A DNA stretch of 64,000 bases from JBBBNV01 sp037137075. Lineage in GTDB: Bacteria > Bacillota > Bacilli > Paenibacillales > NBRC-103111. Each line of letters opens with the position of its first letter. The stretch's first letter is position 1. Under the pieces are notes generated by a model. It was not told the origin of the DNA and did not search any database. It saw only the letters and a list, made by a program, of their open reading frames with translations. Shown here one piece after another: positions 23,880 to 32,174 of this stretch. The DNA lies in assembly GCF_037137075.1 (NCBI RefSeq), contig NZ_JBBBNV010000001.1:558001-622000 (forward strand). Direction: 5' to 3'. A program made the position numbers and the translations under genes.

Positions 23880-24221
23880 CTAATGATACCGATCCTGATC
23901 GGAAATCACAAGCATAGACCATGGAAAAAAACGGCCGGGGCATGTCGAAGAATGAGGGATAACCTGCGAAGGGGAAAATTCCAATGCGGCGGCAAGCCGC
24001 TGAATGAGCTTATGGGCGAGAAACAGCTGCTCGTGCAGCGCGGGGGACAGCGCGTCCGTCGGGGCATCGAAATCGCCTTCTATACAAATATGCACATATC
24101 CGGGGTCTGTCTGCTCGGCTCCGGGAATGACAATCCCGGTTTGGGTAACAAAAAAATCAAACCCTTTCCCGTTAATGGAAGGGCAGACGGATTGATGAAG
24201 AATGACGCCTTGTACGGGCAT
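23880..24221 (-). CDS. Small amidase-like (PGRP/Amidase_2 fold) protein
   Basis: The 113-residue product resembles a minimal N-acetylmuramoyl-L-alanine amidase domain. It has GVILHQS near the start (first zinc His), a central GYVHICIEGDFD, then VIPHSSTCPG (second His and the conserved Cys) followed by FFPW, in the family order. There is no signal peptide, so it would act inside the cell, for example in the mother cell during sporulation, which suits its place beside spmB and spmA. ATG 24221 follows GAGGTG. The typical conserved tyrosine and lysine are not clear, so activity is uncertain. Confidence 0.6.
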   Translation of the reverse strand: MPVQGVILHQSVCPSINGKGFDFFVTQTGIVIPGAEQTDPGYVHICIEGDFDAPTDALSPALHEQLFLAHKLIQRLAAALEFSPSQVIPHSSTCPGRFFPWSMLVISDQDRYH

Positions 24222-24303
24222 GCCGCTCACCTCGGGTCCGCTTCCTTGCGATTTTGTACAGCGTATGCCGGGCTAACGGGAAACGTTCTTCCGGCACAAC
24301 CGC

Positions 24304-24837
24304 TCACACGAAGACAAGGTAGCAGACCGCGATAGCGGCAATGAATCCGACCAGGTCGGAGAGCAGCCCGACTTTCAGCGCATAACTTGCTTTCCGGATG
24401 CCGATAGCGCCGAAATAGACCGTGATGACATACAGCGTCGTATCCGTGCTGCCCTGAATGGTCGATGCCATGCGGCCGATTAAGGAATCGGGCCCGAACT
24501 GCTTCATTAAATCCGTCGTGAAGGCCAATGAGCCCGCCCCGGTAATCGGGCGCAGCAGAGCCAGGGGCAGCACTTCACTGGGGATGCCCGCATATTCGCA
24601 GAGCGGCTTCAGCCAGCCGATGAACATATCGAGCGCGCCCGAAGCCCGGAATACACTGATGGCTACCATCATGCCGACCAGGCTCGGAATAATTTTGATG
24701 GCGGTCTCGAAGCCCCCTTTGGCCCCTTCCACAAACGACTCGTATACAGGCACTTTGCGGTAAGCCGCATACAGCGGAATGAACACGATAAACAGCGGAA
24801 CCGCCCAGGCGGAAATGATATTAATCAATGAATACAA
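24304..24837 (-). CDS. spmB: Spore maturation protein SpmB
   Basis: SpmA and SpmB are needed for proper dehydration of the spore core. The 177-residue SpmB is a multi-pass protein with the nucleoside-recognition (Gate) fold: PSLVGMMVAISVFRASGALD, then RPITGAGSLAF and STIQGSTDTTLYVITVYFGAIG, all typical. It starts 6 bases after spmA. The operon order dacB-spmA-spmB is as in B. subtilis. Confidence 0.95.
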   Translation of the reverse strand: MYSLINIISAWAVPLFIVFIPLYAAYRKVPVYESFVEGAKGGFETAIKIIPSLVGMMVAISVFRASGALDMFIGWLKPLCEYAGIPSEVLPLALLRPITGAGSLAFTTDLMKQFGPDSLIGRMASTIQGSTDTTLYVITVYFGAIGIRKASYALKVGLLSDLVGFIAAIAVCYLVFV

Positions 24838-24843
24838 ATCGCC

Positions 24844-25467
24844 TCATCCTTTCTTGACGGTGCTGGAGGCCCCGGGCGGAATCGGAATCCGCTTGCTGCG
24901 CAAACGGTACCAGCGGTCGATCAAAATGGCGGCTGTCGTTGAAATTGCTGTCGCCATAAGCGTCGTGCCTACAATTTCAACCGGATTACTAGAATTAAAA
25001 TTCATCCGAATCGCGATCAGCGTTGTCGGAATAATCGTGATGCTTGCTGTATTAATAGCCAGAAGGGTGCACATGGCAGGACTCGCCGTATCCTTATTCG
25101 GATTCAGCTTCTGCAGCTCCTCCATTGCTTTGATGCCCAGCGGCGTCGCGGCATTGCCGAGCCCCAGCATGTTGGCGCTCATGTTGGACATAATGTATCC
25201 CATAGCAGGGTGATTGCGGGGCACACTCGGGAACAAATAGCGGACCGCCGGGTACAAAAGCCTTGCGAGCTTGCTCAGCAGACCGGCATCTTCGGCAATC
25301 CGCATAATGCCGAGCCAGAATACGAGCACGCTAATCAAACCGAAGCAAACCGTAACCCCTGTCTTGGCGCCCTCAAACGCGGCTTCCGTCACCGTATCAA
25401 CCTCGCCCTTCCAAGCGGCGACCACAAAGCCGGATACGATAAAAAACAGCCAAATCCAGTTAACCAT
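24844..25467 (-). CDS. spmA: Spore maturation protein SpmA
   Basis: The 207-residue multi-pass protein is the partner of SpmB. It carries SANMLGLGNAATPLGIKAM and MCTLLAINTASITIIPTTLIA, which mark SpmA. The start ATG 25467 has AAAAGGAGG 8 bases upstream; a longer frame to 25632 runs into dacB and is not needed. It follows dacB by 23 bases. Confidence 0.95.
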   Translation of the reverse strand: MVNWIWLFFIVSGFVVAAWKGEVDTVTEAAFEGAKTGVTVCFGLISVLVFWLGIMRIAEDAGLLSKLARLLYPAVRYLFPSVPRNHPAMGYIMSNMSANMLGLGNAATPLGIKAMEELQKLNPNKDTASPAMCTLLAINTASITIIPTTLIAIRMNFNSSNPVEIVGTTLMATAISTTAAILIDRWYRLRSKRIPIPPGASSTVKKG

Positions 25468-25490
25468 GCTCCAGCCTCCTTTTGCCGGGT

Positions 25491-26846
25491 CTAGGTTTGG
25501 TCCCGGCCGAGCGGATTGTAGATTACTGTAAAGAGCACCCGCAGCACCTGCTCCACGACTCCGGCATACCGTTCGCGCCACGTCTGTGCGCTCTGCGAGG
25601 CTTGAAAGCTGAATACGCTGCGCGGCTTCCATTGCATTCGCCAGCTTCCCGGCTCTGCCAGCGGTACCGTGCCGATTTGCACTCCGTCCAGCTCCAGCTC
25701 AAGCAGGCCGCGCTCCTCAAGCCTGTAGGCGGGACTGCCGGGCGGGGTAAGCAGAATTCGGCGGGTAATCTTCTCCTGTTCCCCGGGCAACAGCGGATAA
25801 GCAAATCCGCGCACGGCAGCCAGCTTCGGCGGTTGGCCCGGAGAAGCATGAGTATCAGCCGGCTCCAGGAGCTGCGCATATGCAGTCCGGTCAACAAGAA
25901 CGGAATCCCCTTTTTGAATCATCTCGGTGCGCTGGAAGGTTTGGAAGCCATAATCAAGCAGTTGGCTGTGATCAAGCCAATCGTCAGGATCGCCAAGTGT
26001 AACGACAGCCAGCTCTCTACCGTCACGGGCGGCCGAGGAAACCAGGCATCTGCCCGCCGTTTTGGTGTAGCCTGTTTTTACCCCATTGGCTCCGTCGTAC
26101 AGGGACAGCATTTTATTTTTGTTTTTCCATACGTGGTCCCACTGACCGCCCGGATTCGGAACGCGCTTTTCCTTTGTTTTCACAATATCCAGAAAGACCG
26201 GATTTTTCAGGGCATACGCTGTCAGAAGCGCCATATCCTCCGCCGTAGACAAGTGGCCGTCCTGGTCGAGACCGTGCGGATTTTGAAATTCACTGTTTTT
26301 CATTCCTATGAACTGTGCCTTCTGATTCATAAGCACTGCAAAGCCTTCAACAGAGCCACCCACATGCTCTGCAATCGCCGTCGCCGCGTCATTGCCGGAA
26401 CGAAGCATGAGCCCGAACAGCAGATTCTGGAGGCTCATCTCCTCATCCACCTTCAAATAAATCGAGGAGCCTTCCTTTCCGGCGGCATTCCGGCTGACCT
26501 TGACCATATCAGACAGCTTGCCCTGCTCAATGGCGACGATAGCTGTCATAATCTTGGTCAGACTGGCAATCCGCATCGGCTGCTTACTGTTCTTCGCGTA
26601 CAGAATCCGGCCCGATTCCACATCGATTAGTGCCGCAGACTGAGCGCTAATCCGGGGCGGCGTTCCGGGTCCAGCCTCAGGCGGCTCCTTCTGCTTCGCC
26701 TTGGCCGAAGGCTTCTCCGCTGCCGCAGGCGCGGAATTCGGCTCACTGCCCGGGGCTGCAGCGCCGGCAGCAGGAGAAAGCACCGACGTAAAGGCAAGAA
26801 GCACAGCTAGCATGATGAATACAAACGGTGATACGCACTTGTTCAT
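25491..26846 (-). CDS. dacB: D-alanyl-D-alanine carboxypeptidase, DacB type
   Basis: DacB trims peptide side chains of cortex peptidoglycan and so lowers its cross-linking. The 451-residue protein has a signal peptide (about 1-30), a Pro/Ala-rich spacer to about 60, and the penicillin-binding motifs SLTK (SxxK), SGN (SxN) and KTGYT (KTG) in order. A C-terminal beta domain follows and an amphipathic end could bind the membrane. I chose ATG 26846 (GGGGGA 6 bases upstream) over ATG 26858, whose AAGG is too close. Its place before spmA identifies it as DacB rather than DacA. Confidence 0.9.
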   Translation of the reverse strand: MNKCVSPFVFIMLAVLLAFTSVLSPAAGAAAPGSEPNSAPAAAEKPSAKAKQKEPPEAGPGTPPRISAQSAALIDVESGRILYAKNSKQPMRIASLTKIMTAIVAIEQGKLSDMVKVSRNAAGKEGSSIYLKVDEEMSLQNLLFGLMLRSGNDAATAIAEHVGGSVEGFAVLMNQKAQFIGMKNSEFQNPHGLDQDGHLSTAEDMALLTAYALKNPVFLDIVKTKEKRVPNPGGQWDHVWKNKNKMLSLYDGANGVKTGYTKTAGRCLVSSAARDGRELAVVTLGDPDDWLDHSQLLDYGFQTFQRTEMIQKGDSVLVDRTAYAQLLEPADTHASPGQPPKLAAVRGFAYPLLPGEQEKITRRILLTPPGSPAYRLEERGLLELELDGVQIGTVPLAEPGSWRMQWKPRSVFSFQASQSAQTWRERYAGVVEQVLRVLFTVIYNPLGRDQT

Positions 26847-26973
26847 ATGGTCCCCCATCCTTGTCCGTGATGGCTCATGTCACTATGTATATGCTAAAAT
26901 GGAGCGCGTATGAGCCCTTGTCCGAAATGACCCTGCAAAAAATCATCAAATGAAACAGAATTGCAAGACAGCA

Positions 26974-27004
26974 AAAAAATGGCTGCCGGAGGGCAGCCAT
27001 TTTT
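26974..27004 (-). terminator. Terminator between ytfJ and dacB
   Basis: AAAAATGGCTGCC and GGCAGCCATTTTT form a near-perfect 13-bp stem, 14 bases after the ytfJ stop; AT-rich arms make it usable in both directions. Confidence 0.9.
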
Positions 27005-27017
27005 GCTACGATGGCCA

Positions 27018-27506
27018 TTACATCGTAATTGTTGCTTCATCGGCATGAATGGTGGTGGTCGCCGTTTTCGTCCCCGCTAATTCTCCGCCGCTTTTACTCC
27101 GGAACATGGCTTGAATTCTGTCCGCCATGTATGGCGCAGAGTCGATGATACGTTCAAGGAGATGCGTTTGATTGTCCAGCGGCACCACTTTGACCCCTTG
27201 CTTGCCTACGACCAAAAAGGCAATTGGCGTAATGGAAACCCCGCCCCCGCTGCCGCCACCGAAGGGTAACGCCACCTTGGCATTAAGGCCCGTGTCCAAA
27301 TGGTGTGAACGATGGGAATCCGCTTCCTGATCTGTTGAAAAATCACTGCCGCCCGCGGCAAAGCCGAAGGAAACCTTGGAAATCGGCATAATCACACTGC
27401 CATCCGGGGTTTCAACCGCGTCTCCCACAATGGTGTTTACATCAACCATGGCTTTAATATTTTCCATGGATGTTTTCATTAGCCCTTGAATCGGATGCTC
27501 GGTCAT
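27018..27506 (-). CDS. ytfJ: Spore protein YtfJ (GerW)
   Basis: GerW is a forespore protein needed for efficient L-alanine germination in Bacillus. The 162-residue sequence has the family traits: MKTSMENIKAMVDVNTIVGD, PISKVSFGFAAGGSDF, a glycine-rich LPFGGGSGGGVSITPIAFLV, and a C-terminal helix with SAPYMADRIQAMF. GGGAGG lies 9 bases before ATG 27506. A sigma-F/G-type promoter lies upstream. In Bacillus it is next to ytfI; here ytfI is 3.7 kb away. Confidence 0.93.
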   Translation of the reverse strand: MTEHPIQGLMKTSMENIKAMVDVNTIVGDAVETPDGSVIMPISKVSFGFAAGGSDFSTDQEADSHRSHHLDTGLNAKVALPFGGGSGGGVSITPIAFLVVGKQGVKVVPLDNQTHLLERIIDSAPYMADRIQAMFRSKSGGELAGTKTATTTIHADEATITM

Positions 27507-27557
27507 AAGCTGTTCCTCCCTTAGAAGCGTACTGAAACGCCAATGTAGTTCACTATT

Positions 27558-27587
27558 TAGATTGTCCTAAGCCGGGAGGGAGTATGT
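27558..27587 (-). promoter_or_regulatory. Predicted sigma-F/G promoter for ytfJ
   Basis: ACATA (27583-27587) and CAATCTA (27558-27564) on the minus strand are 18 bases apart. Each element has one mismatch to GHATR / CATNHTA. B. subtilis ytfJ is forespore-expressed, which agrees. Confidence 0.5.
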
Positions 27588-27607
27588 GCGTTTTGCAGAC
27601 CGCGTTT

Positions 27608-29053
27608 TTATTCCTGCCCGGCCCGCTTTGCCTCCTCCCGGGCCATACGGAATACGAAGGCTACCGTGGTCCCCTTGTTTTCTGCGCTCATCATATAAAT
27701 GCTGCCCTCGTAGCGCTGAACCAGCTGCTTCGCTATGGATAATCCCAGCCCGCTGCCGCCGCGCTCCCGGCTTCTTGCTTTATCAACCCGATAGAAGCGG
27801 TCAAATACATAAGGAAGATCTTCTTCAGGAATGCCGATGCCGGTATCCTTGACCTCCACTTGAACCTTATTTTCATCCTCCAGCACCCGCCCGTTTACAA
27901 AAACAACCTTGTCCTGAGCAGAATATTTCACCGCATTGTCCAGTAAAATCAGCAATATCTGCTTCAAATGATTGGCAGCAATGCAAACCTCGACATCGGT
28001 CAAAGCATCCAAATCCAGCTTAAATTCAAACTTATGATGCAAAAATGCGAATTGTTCGACCGTCTGCTCCACAATCGGGCGCAGCAGCTCCGGCTTCATA
28101 TTCTGCGGATCATGCTCGGATTCCGCGCGAGTCAGCTGCAGCAGCTCATCCACAATCGTTTTAAGCCGGTGAATTTCATGAAGAGAAGCCGTTAATGACT
28201 GCTCCAATATAGCCGGGTCCCGCTTGCCCCAGCGATGAAGCAAAGATAAGTGGCCCTGAATGATGGATAGCGGGGTCCTCAGCTCATGGGATGCGTTCTC
28301 CACAAACTGCTTTTGGCTTACAAAAGAAGCCTCAAGCTGTGTCATCATGTCATTAAATAAATTCGCCAGATGCGAGAGTTCATCCCGCTCGCCCGCAACT
28401 GCGACCCGCTCATGCAGCCCTTTTTGTTTGACGTTCTTAATCGTTTCCGCCAGCGCCTGAAGCGGCTTCAGCAGCTGATTTGTAATTACGAAGCCCCCCG
28501 CCAGGCTGAGCACGATAGCTACCATTCCCCCGGCCGTCATCATCAAGACAATAATTCCATTCAGCTCATCGAACGCTTCAAGACTATGAACGATTTCGAG
28601 CGTCCCCTGATAATGGGATGTTATTAACGGACTCCGGGCAACCATAATATGCTCGTCCTCATACCAGGTGCTGTAAAGCTGCATTCCGCTGCTTACCTCC
28701 GGGTGAATACAGTTCTCCGGCAAATCGTTGGATACGGTAAGAATCGGGTTACCCTGAGAATCCAAAATTCGGATAAGCTGTGATTTCTGAATAAATTGGG
28801 CCAAAAAATTATGGCTGCGCCGAATTCCGGCCTCATCCAGCTCCTCGTTTTTATCTTGAAAGTATTGCAGCAGCTCTACAACATCCTTGCGCATTCCGGT
28901 CTCTTCCTGCTTCATGATCCATTGATGGATCACCATATACTGAATGAAGGTGCAGATTGTATACAGCACGATGAGCATAAGAGCCGACCAAAGCACCAGT
29001 CTCCATTTAATGCGGAGCTTGGGAAGCAGCCCGAATCCAAATCTGTACCCCAC
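27608..29053 (-). CDS. Sensor histidine kinase, HAMP-HisKA-HATPase type
   Basis: The 481 residues hold a membrane helix (about 18-40), an outer sensor region (about 41-165), helix 2 (about 167-190), HAMP (NQLLKPLQALAETIK), HisKA with NASHELRTPLSII, and a HATPase with N box LLDNAVKYS, G1 KDTGIGIPE, F box FDRFYRVDKAR and G2 GSGLGLSI. It resembles the ArlS/YkoH group; the signal is unknown. The start is probably GTG 29053, 15 bases after the stop of the regulator gene; the ribosome site is weak (GGGGTTGTG). It is co-transcribed with that regulator. Confidence 0.9.
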   Translation of the reverse strand: MGYRFGFGLLPKLRIKWRLVLWSALMLIVLYTICTFIQYMVIHQWIMKQEETGMRKDVVELLQYFQDKNEELDEAGIRRSHNFLAQFIQKSQLIRILDSQGNPILTVSNDLPENCIHPEVSSGMQLYSTWYEDEHIMVARSPLITSHYQGTLEIVHSLEAFDELNGIIVLMMTAGGMVAIVLSLAGGFVITNQLLKPLQALAETIKNVKQKGLHERVAVAGERDELSHLANLFNDMMTQLEASFVSQKQFVENASHELRTPLSIIQGHLSLLHRWGKRDPAILEQSLTASLHEIHRLKTIVDELLQLTRAESEHDPQNMKPELLRPIVEQTVEQFAFLHHKFEFKLDLDALTDVEVCIAANHLKQILLILLDNAVKYSAQDKVVFVNGRVLEDENKVQVEVKDTGIGIPEEDLPYVFDRFYRVDKARSRERGGSGLGLSIAKQLVQRYEGSIYMMSAENKGTTVAFVFRMAREEAKRAGQE

Positions 29054-29070
29054 CCGTTCACAACCCCATT

Positions 29071-29781
29071 TCAGGTGCTTTCTTTAATGCTGTAGCCGAC
29101 CCCCCGGTACGTATGAATCAGCGGAACCTTGAACGGGTAGTCTATTTTTTTGCGCAAATACCGGATGTACACATCCACAACGTTCGTATCTCCTACAAAA
29201 TCGAATCCCCATACTTGATTGATGATCGTTTCCCGGCTCAGCACTTCATTGCGATGCTCCATGAGATGAACCAGCAAATCGAATTCCTTGGGCGTCAAAT
29301 CAATGAGCTTGCCGCCGCGCAAAACCTGGCGCGACAGCAAATCTACACGCAAATCCGCAACGTTCAGCACCGTAGGCCCCGGTTCTTCCTGTACCGGAAT
29401 CCCGCTATTGCGCTGCTTGGCCCGCAGGCAGACGCGAATCCGGGCAAGCACCTCTTCGATCTCAAACGGCTTCGTAATATAGTCATTGGCCCCGGAATCG
29501 AGGCCGCTCACCTTGTCCGGGGTAGCATCACGCGCTGTAAGAAGAATCACCGGGATGAAGCGGTTGGCCTGTCTGATTCTTCTCAGTACCTCCAGTCCGT
29601 TGAGCTCCGGCAGCATAATATCCAGAAGCACCAAATCCCAGCGGCCGGACAAGAACAGGTCCAAGCCCTCACGGCCGGTGCTGGCCACCTGAGCTTCATA
29701 CCCTTCGTGTGTGAGCTCCAGCTGCAATATTTTTGCAATTTGATCCTCATCTTCAATAACCAGTATGCTTGCCTTCTTCAC
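29071..29781 (-). CDS. OmpR/PhoB-type response regulator
   Basis: The 236-residue protein has a receiver (ILVIEDEDQIAKIL, phospho-acceptor in VLLDIMLPELNG, Lys in YITKPFEIEEV) and a winged-helix output domain (LTPKEFDLLVHLM, VVDVYIRYLRKKI, TYRGVGYSI). I chose GTG 29781 because GGAGG lies 8 bases upstream; a TTG at 29796 overlaps that site. The partner kinase is the next gene. The pair resembles B. subtilis YkoG/YkoH. Targets are not known, though the adjacent NlpC/P60 hydrolase is a candidate. Confidence 0.9.
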   Translation of the reverse strand: MKKASILVIEDEDQIAKILQLELTHEGYEAQVASTGREGLDLFLSGRWDLVLLDIMLPELNGLEVLRRIRQANRFIPVILLTARDATPDKVSGLDSGANDYITKPFEIEEVLARIRVCLRAKQRNSGIPVQEEPGPTVLNVADLRVDLLSRQVLRGGKLIDLTPKEFDLLVHLMEHRNEVLSRETIINQVWGFDFVGDTNVVDVYIRYLRKKIDYPFKVPLIHTYRGVGYSIKEST

Positions 29782-29954
29782 CGGGCTGCCCTCCAAATGT
29801 GTCGTGCTTATAGAATCAGCCTCGCGACTCGAAACTATGCGATAACGGCAAGCAGATGGAGGGACCCTTCATTTCTTCCGATGCTCCGAACCAGGCAGGC
29901 TTAAAGCGCCCGGCCGGTCTCAGCCTCTACCGTTTCAAGCCCCGCTTCCATGCA

Positions 29955-29980
29955 CAAAAGCCCCGGTTTCCCGGGACTTG
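29955..29980 (-). terminator. Weak terminator after the NlpC/P60 gene
   Basis: AAGCCCCGG and CCGGGACTT pair with one mismatch around TTTC; on the minus strand CTTTTG follows. It lies about 40 bases after the hydrolase stop. Confidence 0.5.
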
Positions 29981-30021
29981 ATTTTGTTCATCGTGATTTT
30001 ATTTTATTGTTTCTGAGTCTG

Positions 30022-30651
30022 CTACAGCACGCGGCGCGCTGTCGTATAGTGCTTGCTCCAGAACGAAGAATTGATGTTCGAAATCGTAACTCCCGGGCTC
30101 CCGTAAGTGTTCAGCATTTTGCCGTTGCCGATATAAATGCCTACATGATGAATCGGGGAGTAGAAGAACACCAGATCTCCCGGTTTCAGATTGCTTCGGG
30201 ACACGTATTTGCCCACTTTGGACTGGGCCTTGGATGAACGCGGCAGGTTAATGCCATACTGCTTGTACACATATTGTGTAAAAGACGAGCAATCAAACGA
30301 AGAAGTGCTGCCTGTCTTTGCTCCAAATTGATAACGAACCCCCAAAAATCTTTTGCCGTAGCTAATGATATTGCTGGCTTTGGACATTGTGGAAACCGAA
30401 GTGGCTTCAGCAACATCAAAATCAACGGAACCGCTTTCTTCCGCAGCTAACGCAGCCAATTCAGCCTCTTCTTCTGCTGTATAGGCAACAGGGCCCCGAT
30501 CGTAATCGTCTTGTACCGAGTAGGACGGTGCTTCCGTTGCAGCTTGGGCTGTGGAAGCTGTCCATCCTAATGTTGCGGGTACCAGCAATGATGCGCTCAG
30601 GACCGTTCCTGCGATTGTTTTAACGAAGCGGTGTTTTCTCGTGATGTACAT
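30022..30651 (-). CDS. Secreted NlpC/P60 cell-wall peptidase
   Basis: The 209-residue protein has a signal peptide (basic KHRFVKT, hydrophobic core, cleavage after about AQAA, residue 38), an acidic spacer (about 40-80), and an NlpC/P60 domain with catalytic Cys in FDCSSFTQYVY, His in HHVGIYIG, and a polar third residue (Asn in MLNTYG). Such enzymes cut D-gamma-glutamyl-diaminopimelate bonds in peptidoglycan peptides. No separate wall-binding repeats are present. GAAGGAGG lies 7 bases before ATG 30651. It is next to the two-component system but has its own terminator. Confidence 0.9.
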   Translation of the reverse strand: MYITRKHRFVKTIAGTVLSASLLVPATLGWTASTAQAATEAPSYSVQDDYDRGPVAYTAEEEAELAALAAEESGSVDFDVAEATSVSTMSKASNIISYGKRFLGVRYQFGAKTGSTSSFDCSSFTQYVYKQYGINLPRSSKAQSKVGKYVSRSNLKPGDLVFFYSPIHHVGIYIGNGKMLNTYGSPGVTISNINSSFWSKHYTTARRVL

Positions 30652-30812
30652 GAGTTCCTCCTTCTAGCTCATCAAAATCTAGGTGTTAATCACCTAAATC
30701 CACTATATCACAGGACAATATACCATGATTTGCTAGAAACCGGGGAACCTTAAGCCTGACAAGGCTTTGCCTGTTTTGATTAAAATTTCCTAAGATTTCT
30801 CTCAGGGAAATT

Positions 30813-31064
30813 TCATTGACTTTCGTATAATGTTCCGTTATAAGGATCGCTTGCCATGGCATTCCTTCGAATGTAAATTTTTCTCTGCTTATTCGGGTCC
30901 AAGCCGGATCTGTTTTTCATAAGAAAAACATAGAAAAACCAGCCGGCGCCTACCTGCTGCGCACGCTGGTTCGAGGTATTTTTCAATCGTACTGCTGTTA
31001 TTCCTTGTAAAAAATCACCCGCTGGATTGGCCACAGCCTCTAGTCCGATTTCTACGCTCTCCAT
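30813..31064 (-). CDS. Orphan hypothetical protein, about 83 aa, start uncertain
   Basis: An open frame without a start near its 5' end overlaps the ytfI tail in another frame and continues to TGA 30813. From ATG 31064 (weak AGGA 14 bases upstream) it gives 83 residues with a balanced composition: MESVEIGLEAVANPAGDF, a hydrophobic WFFYVFLM stretch near the middle, and a basic stretch PNKQRKIYIRR. The DNA is more AT-rich than its surroundings. I do not recognise it. It could be a real small gene, the remnant of a longer one whose start was lost, or chance. Confidence 0.4.
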   Translation of the reverse strand: MESVEIGLEAVANPAGDFLQGITAVRLKNTSNQRAQQVGAGWFFYVFLMKNRSGLDPNKQRKIYIRRNAMASDPYNGTLYESQ

Positions 31065-31158
31065 CTTATTTTTTATCCTAAAATGAGGGATCGCCTTCGT
31101 TTCCCGATTAAAATCCAGCCTATACACGGCGGCCGGACCAGGCCGGCCATCCTGCCGG

Positions 31159-31833
31159 TTACCGCGCGTTGAGATCCGCTGCCGGATGACGGTGTCTTTT
31201 ACGAAAACGAAGCCAAAACAAAAACGAAGCAAGCACCAAGTACCCGAAGCGCATAGTCAAGGCAACATCGCCTTCCGTGGAAAAATGCAGACGGTTATAG
31301 TCCGGCTGAACATCCAGCTTGGGAATCGTTGAAAGCCGGATGTACCGGGACAAAAAGCCCAGCAGAGAGCTTTTCATTGCCCATACCGCTCCTGTGCTTA
31401 TGGCTGTGCCCACTGTGTCCCCAAGGCCAATCCGGGTCGACCAGGAGCACGATGTGCAGTGAATATGCTTCAGTGTGCGTGTAAACCACTCCGAAAAGCC
31501 CACAAATTGCTTCAGAAAAAGCTGTGCCTTGTCGTAGTAGTCCTTTATTTTTTCCAAGGTCACCTGCTCATGCCTTTCGGAGCCTTGGCTGAGCGCGAAT
31601 GCCTGGTTCGCCTTTTTGCGTTCCACTAAAATCCCTTGTGACCAGCCCTCAAAACGAATGACGGGAATTTCTGTTTTGTATCGGATGAGTCCCATCAATG
31701 CCTTCACCTGAACCACCACATGGTCATTGGTTTGCCGGCGCCGATAATATATGCGGGACTCCACATTGCTCTCCAGCACAATCCACAGCAGTAGTGCTAC
31801 TCCGCCTGCAATGACCCACCAAACATACATCAT
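31159..31833 (-). CDS. ytfI: YtfI-like DUF2953 protein
   Basis: The 224-residue protein has an N-terminal membrane helix (about 4-20) and a domain with the DUF2953 core: ALMGLIRYKTEIPVIRFEGW near 50-70, then HIHCTSCSWSTRIGLGDTVGTAISTGAVWAMKSSL near 130-160 (in parts) and LDVQPDYNR. In Bacillus it pairs with ytfJ (gerW) in one operon and its role is unclear. Two adjacent ATG codons (31833, 31830) follow GGGAGGGAG; the second has better spacing. Here it stands alone, well separated from ytfJ. Confidence 0.8.
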   Translation of the reverse strand: MMYVWWVIAGGVALLLWIVLESNVESRIYYRRRQTNDHVVVQVKALMGLIRYKTEIPVIRFEGWSQGILVERKKANQAFALSQGSERHEQVTLEKIKDYYDKAQLFLKQFVGFSEWFTRTLKHIHCTSCSWSTRIGLGDTVGTAISTGAVWAMKSSLLGFLSRYIRLSTIPKLDVQPDYNRLHFSTEGDVALTMRFGYLVLASFLFWLRFRKRHRHPAADLNAR

Positions 31834-32106
31834 ACTCCCTCCCCCCGTCTGCGCCGAAGCTAATCAGGCAAGCGGTTGACGCCGGCTTGCTGGTACACTA
31901 TCCGGCGATGCCCCGCAGCCGGTTCCTCTCATCGGCAGCAGGACCGATTTGGCCGCCAAGCGCTGCCTGCTCCGAGGGCACTTCGATGGCTATGTATTCT
32001 ATCCGGCAGCCCGCCCGCTGCTTCGAAACGGGTTCAGACCCGGTATCAGGCCGAAAACCCGAGTAACGCCTGACCATGGAGGCAGCCTTTCTTCCCGCAA
32101 AGCAGC
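31834..32106. other. Gap between scpB terminator and ytfI, no supported gene
   Basis: About 270 bases. A minus frame of 59 codons (ATG 32077 to 31898) has GAAAGG 8 bases upstream but no recognisable content, and small imperfect hairpins (ACCGGGT/ACCCGTT near 32020-32045) cross it. I do not call a gene. Confidence 0.5.
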
Positions 32107-32148
32107 AAAAAACTCCAAAGCCGGCTGTGCGCCTGTCAATGGAGTTTA
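32107..32148 (-). terminator. Terminator after scpB
   Basis: AACTCCA and TGGAGTT form the stem base around a GC-rich loop with internal GCCGGC; the minus strand continues TTTT. It lies 27 bases after the scpB stop and ends the rib-scp transcript. Confidence 0.75.
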
Positions 32149-32174
32149 GTATGCCCAAACTTGTTTGTTTTTTG

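Noticed and set aside
31898..32077. 59-codon minus frame between scpB and ytfI
   Set aside because: A possible ribosome site exists, but there is no motif, it crosses small hairpins, and it lies in ytfI leader DNA.
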